From Hofstenia miamia (lineage: Eukaryota > Xenacoelomorpha > Acoela), in NCBI GenBank assembly GCA_004352715.1, contig SCFE01000084.1:1572856-1636855 (forward strand): a stretch of DNA of 64,000 bases, read 5' to 3'. Below the pieces are notes generated by a model. It was given only the letters and a program-made list of their open reading frames with translations. It had not been told where the DNA came from and searched no databases. The number at the start of each line of letters is the position of its first letter. The stretch's first letter is position 1. The translations under genes were made by a program, and so were the position numbers. This document shows positions 10,641 through 22,834 of this stretch, piece by piece.

Positions 10641-13600
10641 AAACTTGGCCCAAGTAACTCAAACTTGGCTAAAAAACCTTGCTTCTGCTCAAATTTTCCA
10701 TTCTACCAATTAGCAGAAATTCAAAAAAATATATAGCACCATTGTTGTTTTGTCAAAATACAATTGAAATAAAATCGTAAAATTAATATTGAAATTGCAA
10801 TAAAATAAAGAATGAAAAAATGTTTACTGTCTTTCTAACAGTATTGGCTTCTCAAACACAGGTGTTTCATGAGGTGGCTAACCACACTCATTGTCACAAA
10901 GCAGTGAAGTAAGTATGAATCTAGAAGTTTGTTAAGCTATAATTCTGTTAAACTAACCTTACTTTATTTATTGACATTTCAACTTATAAATTGCTTAAAT
11001 CATGGTTTTAATTAACACAATTATAAAGTGAGGTGATTAATCTGTTCTTGCACATTTGCAAAGAACATTTCCAATAAAAATTTACAGTTTTCTTATATGA
11101 AACTGCAAAAAACTATCCTTTATATAGCTATTTAATGCCTTCTCCTTTGGTATTAATTGGCTTAGCTAAATCAGGTCAATTGTTTTCCATTTCCAAGTAA
11201 ATCCTGATTGCTTAGCACTACACAATATTTACATCATTTTCATTACATTTTTATTGGACATTTAATTAGTGCAACATCTAGTCAGTGAATTGTCTGGTTA
11301 GGGAAATATCTGGTTAGTGCAACATCCATACCCTATCTTTAAGACCTGCTATGGAGTTTGTATGCCTCAGACTTTTGTGACATTATATACATGATGTAAT
11401 ACATTTATGCTGTAAATTTTATTATTCCATGCCTCAGAGTATTTAGATTTTCACAGTTTAAGATCAGTTCTTATTTTCATACATTTAAATACTAATGTTA
11501 AATACATTGTCATTTTTCAGATGATCAACTGAATTTCAAATAATATGATTAGTTATTTATGTTTTCAATAATCACCAAACATTTCACAGAAGATAATATA
11601 TATTTATATGAACAGTAAATATCTATTTCCTATTGCAATACATACTGTAGGGTGCATCTAGCAGCTTGAGTGGTACAAGGTTGCAAAGAATTACCATTGC
11701 CAAGAGCAGCCTGTACTCTAACAAAACAAATGAAGATTGGTAGTTCACCAATTTCACTGTAGAAAAAAGAACTGATACCATTCCCAAGAAGGCATTTCAG
11801 CTAGCAACCAATTTACATGGCATCATGCTGAAGCCAAATCATCAGAATCCATCCACACCATCCAAGGTGCTAATTGTGTGTCTCAAGTTTAATTTCAAGA
11901 TCAATAAAACAAATTTAGCTCAATGTTTGTTATCTCAGCTCATGTAATAAATAGTAATAACATGTAATTTCCATGTATGCCAACAGCATAATATATTTGC
12001 ATAGTGTGATGTAATGTGTATGTACAATTGACTGAATTAGTAGTTCTTTTATTTCCTATGCCTATACATAGCAATAAAGCAAACACAATATGGGCTCATA
12101 TCTGTCAAGGAGCAAGTTATCACCCCAGGCACAGTGGAGTTCCTCCCACATTATCTCCAGATCTTACAAGTTTAATATCATATTATCAATACCAGATCTA
12201 AAAAGGTTAGCAGTATAATAAGATATAATAAAGCAAATGTTATCCAGTGAGAATGAGATTTATTTGGCAATGATAACAGTAAGTTCCCTATTTTATACAG
12301 AAAAAAGGTAAATATTTACTGTTTTACAAAAATTCACTTGTTTCCCTTGCAAATTAAATGAGCAATCACATGTATTCTCTAATTGAGGGGACAATTAAAC
12401 TAAGTTTGAAAAACTGCAAATCAGTGAAAATCACTAAATCAATGATAGTAAATAGCACCAAGTTAATTCGAGAGTGCCTATAATTGAAAAATAAAATAAA
12501 TAAGGGCCCTGAGTGACTCTACAATACATTTTATTTTATCAGTGTTATATCTGTTTTTTGCTAAGTTATATACATTCAATAAGATTACTTTAAGGAAGAA
12601 TTTTGTTGTGTTTTAAAATAAGACAGCTTTAATTTGAAACTTAGTTCTTGAATGGCCAACATGTGATCAATTAATCCCCAATTCAAATTTCTTTGTTATT
12701 ATTAATGATAAAGTGGTCTAATTGATAATTGTTTAATCTTGAGATGTTTCTGAACTCTATTTACCAATTCACTAAGAAGGTTAAGCTTGTGGCTATCACC
12801 ATTTGCACCAAAAACATCTTTCAATTAGTTTATGGCAAACATTGCCTCCCTATTTGTAACATGTGCATAAAATTCAACAACCAAATATAGTAGATTTAGA
12901 TAGATGCCAAACTACTTTTTGATGGTCAAAGAGCCAGGAATTTATTATTATTATGAAAGTTACTATTACATGAGATTGAAGAGACTTAATAGACCTGCTA
13001 TTGATTGTTAATAAACAGAAAATGTTTCTAAATGAGTTGTCAATGTGCATACTAAATTACTATTGGCTGAGGACTGGCATTGCATTCTTCTTGTTATTAA
13101 AAGGAGTTTGTTATAAATCAGAGTGTTATTAAGCAACTTCTACTGTATATTGATTTTTACTTAAACAGTCATGCAATTTTATCATGGCAATTTTTGAAAG
13201 GGAGTAAGTTGGTTGTAATTAAAAATGGTATCATAATATACTTCACATTAAGCTTCACATTAATATAGAGGATGAATTCATTTAATTTGCAATAGACTGC
13301 TGAAATTTAGTAACTTCAATTATTTTACAAATGAATAAACTTCTAAATTAATTAATAAGTACTATGTATTAGAAATTGATATCTTATTGACTCAGCAGGA
13401 TTCAAAACTCCTTCTTCTGTACAAGTATGCAGCTGTGTTATTTTTACACCACAAATCAGAAATCACTTTCATTATAATATAAAACAGACAATTTTTTTAA
13501 TAAACAAACCATATGCAGCATTAAATATCATGAATTAGATTTTTGAATAGGAGATGCAATATGCATCAATTTGGAGTTTTTCAGAAATTCAAACATAAAT

Positions 13601-13890
13601 CTAAATACCATCAAAGCAAGAAAGGTTTCATAAATAATGACAAGCATTCACGAAGTACTGATTTGAAAAATGGGTTAGTGTAAGCTTCATAGCATTAAAT
13701 GATTATAACATTAAAACATGCAGCCAAAACAAACATTAATATATAGAGCATAGTATTTTATTGTGAATATAAAATTTTAATAAGAATGTATAAAAAATGA
13801 CACAAATGCATAAAGTAATGTAAATGTGTTTCACCATTACAGTAAATCAACTTACATAGATTGCCTGCTACACAATCACAGATTGACCAT
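10641..13890. other. CpG-depleted non-coding DNA
   Basis: No ORF longer than about 60 codons and no recognisable motif. The composition (very few CpG, many TG/CA) continues from the Gypsy element. The ORF at 12016-12201 (plus, 61 codons) has no recognisable feature and is probably chance. Confidence 0.5.
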
Positions 13891-13892
13891 TA

Positions 13893-14206
13893 CTGAAGCA
13901 GGTAAAAAATTAACATAAAAAGCAAAATATATTATAGAAAATCTGAGGCAGGTAAAAATTAACTCTAGAAGTTTAAGGCAAGTGCAAAATTTTACCATAG
14001 AAAGTCTGAGGCAGGTAGAAATTTTACAATAAAAAGTCTGAGGAATCTGAAAAATTAAACATAAAAGTCTGAGGCAGGTAAAAAATTAAATTTAAAAGTC
14101 CAAGACAGGTAGAAATATAATATATAGTCTGAGGCAGCTTTTAGAGAATTCTTCTAAATTCAACTAATCTTATTAAGGTGATTTCTTCAAAATCTAAGGC
14201 AGGTTT
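13893..14206. repeat. Degenerate ~31-bp minisatellite
   Basis: About seven to eight imperfect tandem units of 29-33 bp, each beginning with a phrase close to TCTGAGGCAGGTAAAAATTA and ending in an A-rich tail such as CATAAAAG. The clearest units lie between 13965 and 14140. An outlying diverged copy of the phrase follows near 14190. No ORF runs through it. Confidence 0.8.
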
Positions 14207-15725
14207 TAATGATTCTCTATTCAATATACTATTTTTTGCAATGTCCTATTTAATGTAATAGCATGGCTGTATATCACTTCCTCCAATTTCATTTCCCCCA
14301 AGTCTGACATCACCAAAGATTAAAAGCCATTAGAGATTATAATTATATATTTGAATTAATAAATGTATTTCTTTAGACTGTATTTCAATTAATTTTCTAT
14401 GTAGTTTAGATCATTGAAATATGGAAATTGCAAGTAAGTAACTGTAAATATGTGCTATAATTATGACCATTGATGTTTGACATTTCAGTTAATAAATATT
14501 TACAGTCCTTGGAAACTTCATTTATATTTAAAATAGAAGTTTAATTATATTCATTATTTTTGTAGTTTGTTCTCCATTGTTGCAAGTAGCTAAATTTTTA
14601 GCATTCATTCATATTTCAAATTTTCCATATTAGAAACAGTTGTGTTGTCTGAAAAATTTTTAACATACTTTTTAAAAATTTAGGAGCTACACAAAACTAC
14701 ATTATTAGCTGTAGTAAATAATCCAGAAAAAGAAATCAGTGTTTATAAATTAGCTATATATTATGAAAGTAACCAGCACAAGCATATTATTGCAAATCCT
14801 TAATTATCAAGTTAATTCTAAACAATTTTGTTAGTAAAAACAGTCTAAAGAAATACATTTATTTATTCAAATATATAATTACAATTGCATGGAAATCATG
14901 TCTCTATTGGTTTTTAATTATTGGTAACAACAGACTTGGGGCAAATGAAAATGGGGAAGTGAAATACAACCTAACAGCATATTCAAGGCAATGGTTTTGC
15001 TAATGATAACTAAGATCTGATTTATTTATTTTAAAAGTATTTAGGAAATCAAGAGTACTATGGTTTCAATTGAAATGAATAAAGAAAGAGTGCAACCCAA
15101 CAAAAATGGCATCCTCAGTTCAGACTTAAACAACACAATTGAGATTATCAGAAAAATTATGCATAACTACATACTTTTATAAATTAAAGCAATTTGCCAA
15201 CTTAGGGTAATGCGATGCAACAAAAATGAATGAGTAAAATAAATTCAAACGCAAATACTAGTGATGAAACACTGAGGATTAGCAAATATGTGCCAAATAG
15301 TTTATAATATTGTAAATTTGACATACTGAAATCTGCTTAAATTAGCTTAGTAACACGTAAAGCATTTAACTGGACTAGACAACACTGATGTGTTGATTCG
15401 TTAATTTTTGGAATCATTAATCTTTAAGTTAGGATCAGTATTTCATCATAGGGGTTTCATTCCTGGGAATTTTAGAAACTCTAAATTGGAGAAGAATTCT
15501 TTAATAATCGAACTCTGAAAAATTACCTGAAAATATTGATATTTATAAATGGCAAGTACTTATGGCTTAGATTAGAAAACTCATAATTTTCAAAAATTTA
15601 ATTGAATTCCAAAATTTTTCAATTCATACTCGAAACCTAAATGTTCGTACTCATACGGAGTATTCGACTCGAAAACCTTATTTCGGTTATAAAGCATATA
15701 TGATGATGTCTACACTACACGTTTT
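14207..15725. other. Non-coding DNA across the CpG transition
   Basis: No gene seen. CpG becomes common from about 15.2 kb onwards. A short stretch at 15625-15690 has several TACTCG/ATTCGACTCG phrases, which also occur in the repeat at 49556-49740, so it may be a fragment of the same dispersed family. Confidence 0.5.
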
Positions 15726-16022
15726 TAGGCCCGTGGCTTGCATTTGAAATTTAGGGGGGCCATGGCCTCGCAAAGTTCAATAAATTAATCATAGTTTTAC
15801 TCATTAAATAGTTTCACACTTTTTCATTGAATTTTTAAATAGAATGACATTAGTATTTTATATATTTCAACTAAAATATATTCACTTTAACTTAGTTTCA
15901 GAATATTAGAATTAATAATATGGAGTTTTCTATCCCATCACCCAGAATGTAAAGAGGAAGGGGGGCCAGTGGCCCAACAGGGAGGGCCATTACTCACTGG
16001 CGCCCCCCTATCCACGGCCCTG
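15726..16022. mobile_element. MITE-like element with AGG..CCGTGG ends
   Basis: The left end reads TAGGCCCGTGG and the reverse complement of the right end CAGGGCCGTGG, and both ends carry a G-run (AGGGGGG) a little further in. The bases just outside the right end (CACGTTCT) are identical to those outside the right end of the element at 31273-31517, so the family's true end may extend further. The inside has no ORF. The ends resemble hAT-type termini, but no target duplication is clear. Confidence 0.5.
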
Positions 16023-17600
16023 CACGTTCTGTAGTGGTCTTTTAATATTTCTCTTTTTTAAATGCTTTATATACATTTCTTATTTTTTATCCAATAGTGA
16101 TTATTTGTATGAACAATAAATGTCTTTCTAAGAAAATTCGACATCCTTAGTTATTCAAATAATTCCTCTCTAAATATAGTGACTAGATCATGGTTTGTCC
16201 TTGTCTATAATAGAGAAACATTCAAACTTTGGGATAAATTTCTTAAATAATATAGTTCGAATGTATAATGGATTTAATATTTTTAACATTGTAAATAATA
16301 CATATTGAAATAGCACTTAATTATATTTTTTACCAGATTTCAAAAATGACTTTCTAGGAGACCAAATTAGTATGTGTGATATCATTTATAAAATTGACAA
16401 CGTCTAAATTGAGTGTATGTCTTTTTTACTTTTGGGTTAAATTTTATATAGCCTTTGTTTATTACTTAATAAGGAAGTTACTAATCGGTCTATGTTCTTT
16501 ATTTGCTGATTAGATGTTTGGTATAAATGCATAAGATTATTTTTAAGCTATTTTAAATGGATACAGGCAATTTGTGCAACGTCCTTTTTGAACAGTTATA
16601 ACCCATTTTGCTACTGTTTGGTGGAAATCTATTAACTTCAAATTTTATCAAATGAGTTATTCAATTAAAAAAACACCTTAATTCTCTGAAGTTCATTAAC
16701 CTTGTTACTACAATTGATTGAAATTTATTCAAAAGCTATCAACCTTAACACTAAGACACCCTAGTAGACAAATTGACATGCTAAAAATTGCTGTTAACTT
16801 TCCTATGTGCTTTTGAAAAATAACCACCCTTCAATTATATACCTTAAAATATTTTTTTACAAATATTTTTTAACAATACTAAGTTTAGGAAAACTTTATC
16901 ATATTGATTAAATTCCTCACTCTGAGAGAAAATTGTTTTCAAATTTAGCAGTAGTAAAATCATCTGTAGGGGCTACTGTATTGATAATTATCAGAAGACC
17001 AAGTATGCAAATGTTTAAAATCAGATGACATATTAGAAACAAAAGAACTGGCAAAGTAAAAAATTGCAATTTTGTCGACATAGAGTGAGCAGGATGAGTT
17101 GAGAAGTGAAATGATCCAGAGCGATCGTTAATTGTAACAAGGAGGAGCAGTAAATATAGAATTTTGAGGGGTGTCAATATCTTCAAAGATAGGAACAGAG
17201 ATATATTAATGTATAGTTGCGGAATGCACTTTGTGATTTTGGTGTCAATAAATATAACTGGTTACTTAGTGATTCAAATCCTAGAACAGAGAATAATGGT
17301 GTGAAATTTCTATAATTATTACGTTTCAATCAAATTACATCATCTTATTACGTTCTATGTTAGATATTCGTTGAAAAGGTCAACATTGAATGTAAACGGG
17401 TACATAGAGCACCGTATTTGTTGAAAATGTTCAAAATGTTGGTATTTTTTTGCAAAAGAATTTTTAATCAGATAGATAAAATTTTCCATAAAAAACAGAG
17501 GCAGGATTTCTCCATCATGTTACAATCGTGTCATTGTAGAGTTTTGTTGCCCCATAGGGAAAACTGCGCTTGCCATGATTTGTACGAGCAAATGAGACCC
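16023..17600. other. Non-coding AT-rich DNA
   Basis: The longest reading frame is a hydrophobic 89-codon minus-strand ORF (17186-16917) with a long leucine/isoleucine-rich N-terminus. I recognise no family, and T-rich antisense sequence often gives such frames, so I treat it as probable chance. Nothing else is visible. Confidence 0.4.
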
Positions 17601-18145
17601 GAAATGTTTATTTCTTGTTCAATTAGTTTTAATGCTTTCCAAGTAAGGATATAGAGGATGAGAAGGTAGTGTTCGAATCTTGACACGTTTCTTTGATTTT
17701 TGTTGATACATCCACCAGAGATTCACCAATAATTTTACTTGCATGTCTGGACATTACGTCTAATTTGGAAATATTTGCTCCGGGTGTAGCAAGAGGAGAA
17801 TATGTGAGTCTACTTTCAATGTATGATTCGTATACCTTAACGAGCTCCGACTTTGATAATCTTCGTTTTTAAGGCGTTTCAAGAATAATAGCCCTTGCTT
17901 TCCACCTGATATTCTTCGTTGAATTTCGTGTAAACTTAATTTTTGATCAATATGAATTCGCAAACTTGTTACTCTTTTTATTGATTTACCATCTAAATCT
18001 AGATAGTCATCATCCGTAATATTTCTTGTATTATTTATGACCCTTTTCTGCGTTTTACCACAATTAATTTGAAGTCCTTCCTTCTTCCTATGTTCATGTA
18101 TTCCTTCCAATTCACTATTAGCGTGTTATCATCAGCATACTTACT
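17600..18145 (-). pseudogene. Non-LTR retrotransposon reverse transcriptase fragment
   Basis: On the minus strand, 18139-18128 encodes YADD, the catalytic motif of non-LTR reverse transcriptases, in the context KYADDNTLI. After a frameshift, ORF 18110-17760 (116 codons) continues with GLQINCGKT (the usual G-L-x-I-N-x-x-K-T), then a D-G-K-x-I-K-R-V-T-S segment, HIDQKLS and ISGGKQGLLFLKRLK, the normal order in the thumb region of Jockey/CR1/RTE-like enzymes. A further frameshift leads to SRLTYSPLA and SRHASKIIG, the C-terminal part. At least two frameshifts make it a dead 5'-truncated copy. I cannot assign the clade with confidence. Confidence 0.75.
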
Positions 18146-18243
18146 TACTATAGAGTTAAACTATTAGTTTTACATTATGGCATATATTAGCATTAGTTCA
18201 ATAATCTGCTTTTATCAAAATAACCCTCAAATTAGCCCCATAT

Positions 18244-18516
18244 TGTAGCATCGGCAGGTACTGTTTTCTAGTATCGGCCAAATCACGCGCTTTTCGTGTT
18301 TACTAGTGACTAGTTGTTTGTACATATTGTTAATACGCATTGTATATAAGACACCAAAGCATCTGTAAATAGAGAAAAAAGTTCAGGTCAATCGTGTTCT
18401 CTTGTTACTTAGGTAGAATCGCTGTTGCTCTAGTTAATGTTTACCTAAGCGACCTTCTGCTTTGACATTAAGTCCGCTGGCATAGTTCTCTCTAGATTCA
18501 ACCCAGTGATTCTACA
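18244..18516. mobile_element. Solo long terminal repeat
   Basis: The segment begins TGTAG and ends CTACA, a perfect 5-bp inverted terminal pair with the TG...CA of LTRs. It is flanked on both sides by ATAT (18240-18243 and 18517-18520), a 4-bp target duplication of the kind made by Gypsy-type integrases. Inside, TATATAAG near 18342 would serve as a promoter TATA box and is followed by an A-rich stretch. No internal retroelement sequence adjoins it, so it is a solo LTR left by recombination. Its 273-bp length is short but normal. It lies about 1.4 kb upstream of the golgin start codon. Confidence 0.7.
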
Positions 18517-18520
18517 ATAT

Positions 18521-19880
18521 GTGCGAAATATTTAAAATCTTGTAATGTTGAAACTATTTTATTACAATGAAAATGATACACAATTATTTAGTTATAGTTA
18601 TTACTATATTTGGCAGAAAACTATGGAATAAGGAATTCAATGTTCAAACATCTGCAATTTCACCACATTCCAATTAAGTACTTTTCTAGTAGTCAAAATA
18701 ATTCGATCAATGTTTGTTGTGACTTAGGAAATTCTACTTTGGTGGACAGTTATATATTTTTCTGATAACGTTTTTGCAAGATTTGATAATAAACAGTTTA
18801 CAACCTGTATGACTTTACCATCAAATCTAAACGTGGTTATTTAGCCCTCATATTTGTTATTTTTCCTAAATTAAGTCAAAATAGAGTTTACTGACCTAAA
18901 AGGAAATAGTTGACTCACTATCGTAAGTTAATAATTTTGAAATGTTCTTTTCTGATTATCATAAGATATGTTCTTAGCTTCTTCAATCAGTTGCATTATT
19001 AGAAATATACCCGGTCAGGAATTTAAATTTTCTTAAAGGCGTCAAAAACGAGTAACAAGCAACGAATTTTCAATAAAACATCCATAACTAATATAATTTT
19101 GCTTTTGCAAAATTAAAAAGCATACCTAGGTTTTATAAACACACTAAAAATTCACATAACAAAATAAGGGCAATGTGCAGAAGACAATGCATTGTCTCTT
19201 GTGGATTTTAGTAGATGAAAGAGGAGATATTCCCCTATCCTTTGAAGGTTCTTGATTTTAGATATCTTTACTAGTAGTTTTCGAGTTATGAAAATTGTAT
19301 AGATATTCTAATGAAGATTTTTAAAAAGCTCTCTGGTTGTTTAGTGTTAAATTGCTCTGTTGCCCATGGTTGTAAAGATTTTACAATTGTTCTTTTAGTC
19401 AATCGTTTATTGGAAAGTGTGTTCAAATTTACTCTGCAAACGCACTTAGAAAATCAGTAGTAAAATAGAATAACTGAATATCTCTTTGAAAAAGGACATG
19501 CTGTTTCTTGTAAAAGATTTTTTTATTGAGTCATTATAAAACCTTAGAAAATGAATTATTTGCCTTAACAAAATAACAATTTCTGTTGTCCTCCACCAAG
19601 TATAGTAATGATAGGCTTTTCATTAAAAATTACACAAATTCTTGTGATTTTTTGCACACAATTGACAGATAATGAACTCAATACGACTTTGAACTATTGG
19701 TCGCATCGTATTCTTTGCGTTATTGCAAAAGATTTGTGTTATGAGATATTGCAATTTAAGAAATCCTAATTTTTTGGTATTTTAGTGTTTCTAGCATTTT
19801 ATTATAACCTAAATGCGTTCATTTAACTTAACTAATTTCTCTTGAAATGTACATAAGATTTAGAATGTAGATTGCATGAA
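18521..19880. other. Upstream region of the golgin-like gene
   Basis: No ORF or repeat recognised. This interval should contain the transcription start and 5' UTR of the gene whose start codon is at 19881. I see no convincing TATA box, and the site cannot be placed from sequence alone. Confidence 0.4.
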
Positions 19881-19983
19881 ATGAGTGAAGATTCATCAAC
19901 TACATCTAATGAAAACCCTAGCAAACAAGACATTATATTGAAGAAACAGAAATTGAAAATATCCAAGCTCGCCAGTGAACTAG
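19881..19983 (+). CDS. GCC2: Golgin-like gene exon 1 (start codon)
   Basis: Starts MSEDSSTTSNENPSK. An in-frame TAA at 19854-19856 with no ATG between makes 19881 the first possible start in this frame. An ATG at 19876 is out of frame. The exon encodes a short polar head followed by a basic helix (KKQKLKISKLASEL) and ends at a GTTGGA donor in phase 1. This layout of polar head then K/L-rich helix resembles golgin N-termini. Confidence 0.7.
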
Positions 19984-21715
19984 GTTGGATCTTTATACTT
20001 CACTTAATCTTTATTATTTCTTGTTGAATTGTTTTTTGGAAGAAGTGAAAGTTTCATTTTATTATTCATTATGAATTGAAATTTTCGCGATTGTGCTAAT
20101 ACTTCATATTACAAGATTATATTTAAGCTAAGAGTAATTCTTAAGTAATAAGACTTTAGTCATTTAATACCAACAAAAAATATGAAAACAGTTTGCAAAA
20201 ATGAACAATGAATTAACTATGCATTTGCAGTTAAAATTGCGTTTTTAACAACTTTGGTGTCGATAAAATTTTACGGTATTTTCAAAAGTCTCTCAACATA
20301 AACGAAACACGTTCGTCTTAAAAGCATTATTTTAGTTAAAAAAATCCATATCCGTTTTAGAAATTGATGTAACTCACGTGGTCCATACAACAAACTTAGA
20401 ACTTAATGGATATTTACAAATTTTAATATAAATATATCTCTAAACTGAATTGATTCAATCATTCTTAAAACAAATTCAAAAATATATAAATATGAAGGTG
20501 ATTTTTAAACATTTGTTTTATCGTATATTTACAACTGTGCGTTTATTTTTAATTGCATTTTTCAAAAATTGAAAGAATTCGTTTTTGTTCCCTCTTCCCA
20601 ATCTACATGTTTGGATCAATTTTTTCAAAAATTATAGCTCACGGCAGGTCATGTCCAGTGATTGGGTTAAAATCAATTCAAAACTAATTAATTCCTTAAT
20701 TGAATAACAAATAATCACTTCGGATTTATACTAAACGAAGTGTAATTGCTGTGCGGAAAGTCCAAGTTATTCTAATTTATGTATGCACAGTTGAAATTTG
20801 CACGAAATAGGAAAAATCCCTATTAGCCGAAATGGGTTTTACATTCGCAAATAATCGATTGTAAATAACGATTTTCCATTTACGTTTGTTCACACTGCAG
20901 TGTGTTACTAATGAATTTCCTATTTGCATGGCCATTTCCTTACGAAATAGCATGGGTGTAAATTTTACGGATTCAAAAAAATATTTCACTTTTGGAAATG
21001 CGGACAATGCTCTGTATGCGGTTTTTTAGTTTATATAGTTTATTATCCTCTCAGAATATTCCATTCAAATATTTGTGTGGATTAAGTGATTAACAATATG
21101 CATGCATCAATTTGATGCATCACATTTAATTGTCGGTGTATCAATTAACCTGGTGATGTATCAATCTATTGTTTGTCGGTTGTTTATCTTGAGTGAGGAG
21201 ACAAACTAGTAGCTGTTGTCAACTGTTTATGTGCTTCGCGGCTATTTACTATATTCTACTACGTTGGTTTAGCAATCAAGGTATTCGCTTATAGTTAACA
21301 CTGTTATTCTTAAAGTAAACATTTCTGTTTAACGCTAGATACAAATAAAACACAACAAAAAATAGGTTGTATCTCTTCGGAGAGCTTCTTTATATTTATA
21401 TCATTCAACTATCCCAAATTTTTCTATTATATTTTTATTTAGAGTTTGTGAAAAAGGACAGTGCTGAGCAGATATCGGTAAAATTTTAATACTTTGTGTA
21501 AACCGTTTTTTATATAAACAATAATTGATTGAAGCTAAGCCTAGAATTGTTTTACAAAATGCCAAATTCTGCGATTTTTGCCTATAAAATTGCTTGGCAA
21601 TTGTTTAGCTCTAATCAATCATATACTTTAACTTAAGCCTCGGAGAATTCAAATTAACTTTGCGGATTTTGGCGCTGACTATATTGGTGGTGCTAATTTT
21701 AAGGTTATATTGTTA

Positions 21716-21753
<38 letters not shown>

Positions 21754-22799
21754 ATATTTATAAAGGCCTATAATTTAGATAGCAATTTCTTTGTATGGAT
21801 AACTTACTGATATTATATTTGAATGAAAACATGAATGATTTAAATTTAAAATTTGCAGTTCTTTGTATTGGCTACCTAAGAAAAAGGAATTTGACCATTT
21901 GGCCATGTGGCCATTTACCCAGACAATTACTTTACTTCATTTTAATTGTTATACTAAGAATTGAAAGATTTTTTAAAATTTGGCTTAGTTGCATTTTAGA
22001 TATAGAATAAAGTAGGACAGTCTTGATGCAGTCTTGTAAATTGACCTGTGTTTTACTGCTCGTAATTGGTCCGCCCGTTGTTTTTTTGGCTAATATATTG
22101 TTCACCCAGTTCGAGTCCCAAAATTGACTCATTTCTTCCGTTAAACACAATTGTGTATTTTGTAAATGAAGTGAATGTTTTAGTATATAGGCTCTTGCAG
22201 ATCACATTCACTAACAAAACAAAAAAAAAACATAAGTGTAAGCCTCAAAATATATGGCAAAATATCAATTTCTAAAAAAAACTCTTAAATACAACTATTA
22301 AGTACACATTTAAGAGCACATGTCTTGAAATATATGTAGTTAGCCTTAAGAATGGTCGAGAAGTACACCCCTAATTGAAAACTTTGATTAGATTTTAGTA
22401 AAATCTTTGCAAAGTCTTACAAGTTCGTTGTAAAATTTACCAAGATTTGTAATGTTTTGCCAAGAACTTACCAATTTTTGCAACTCACATTTAATAAAAG
22501 AATTGCTAGTCTATTTAATGAATAATATTGTTCAATTTTAGCAAATTTACACAAGCATCATGGACTAATTTAAATGCAAAGCATCACATGGAACTAACCC
22601 TAACCCCAATCTGTGCAAAAAATATCAATTACCAACCAATAGTTGTTGGTATGGAAGTTCCATTACATCAGTAAAAACTATTATCCAGAAATCTTAAATG
22701 AACGAGTTGGGATAAAATCTCTTTGTATACTGTATATGATTAACAATATAGTAATAATTTTGCATATTCTAAATTTAAGTTTTTATTNTTATATTGTTA

Positions 22800-22834
<35 letters not shown>

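Noticed and set aside
13893-14206. CRISPR-like array
   Set aside because: The units are contiguous and degenerate with no unique spacers, and the DNA is animal; it is a minisatellite.
16917-17186. Hydrophobic 89-codon minus-strand ORF as a membrane protein
   Set aside because: Its hydrophobicity follows from A-rich sense-strand DNA; there is no GC or codon contrast with the flanks and no family resemblance.
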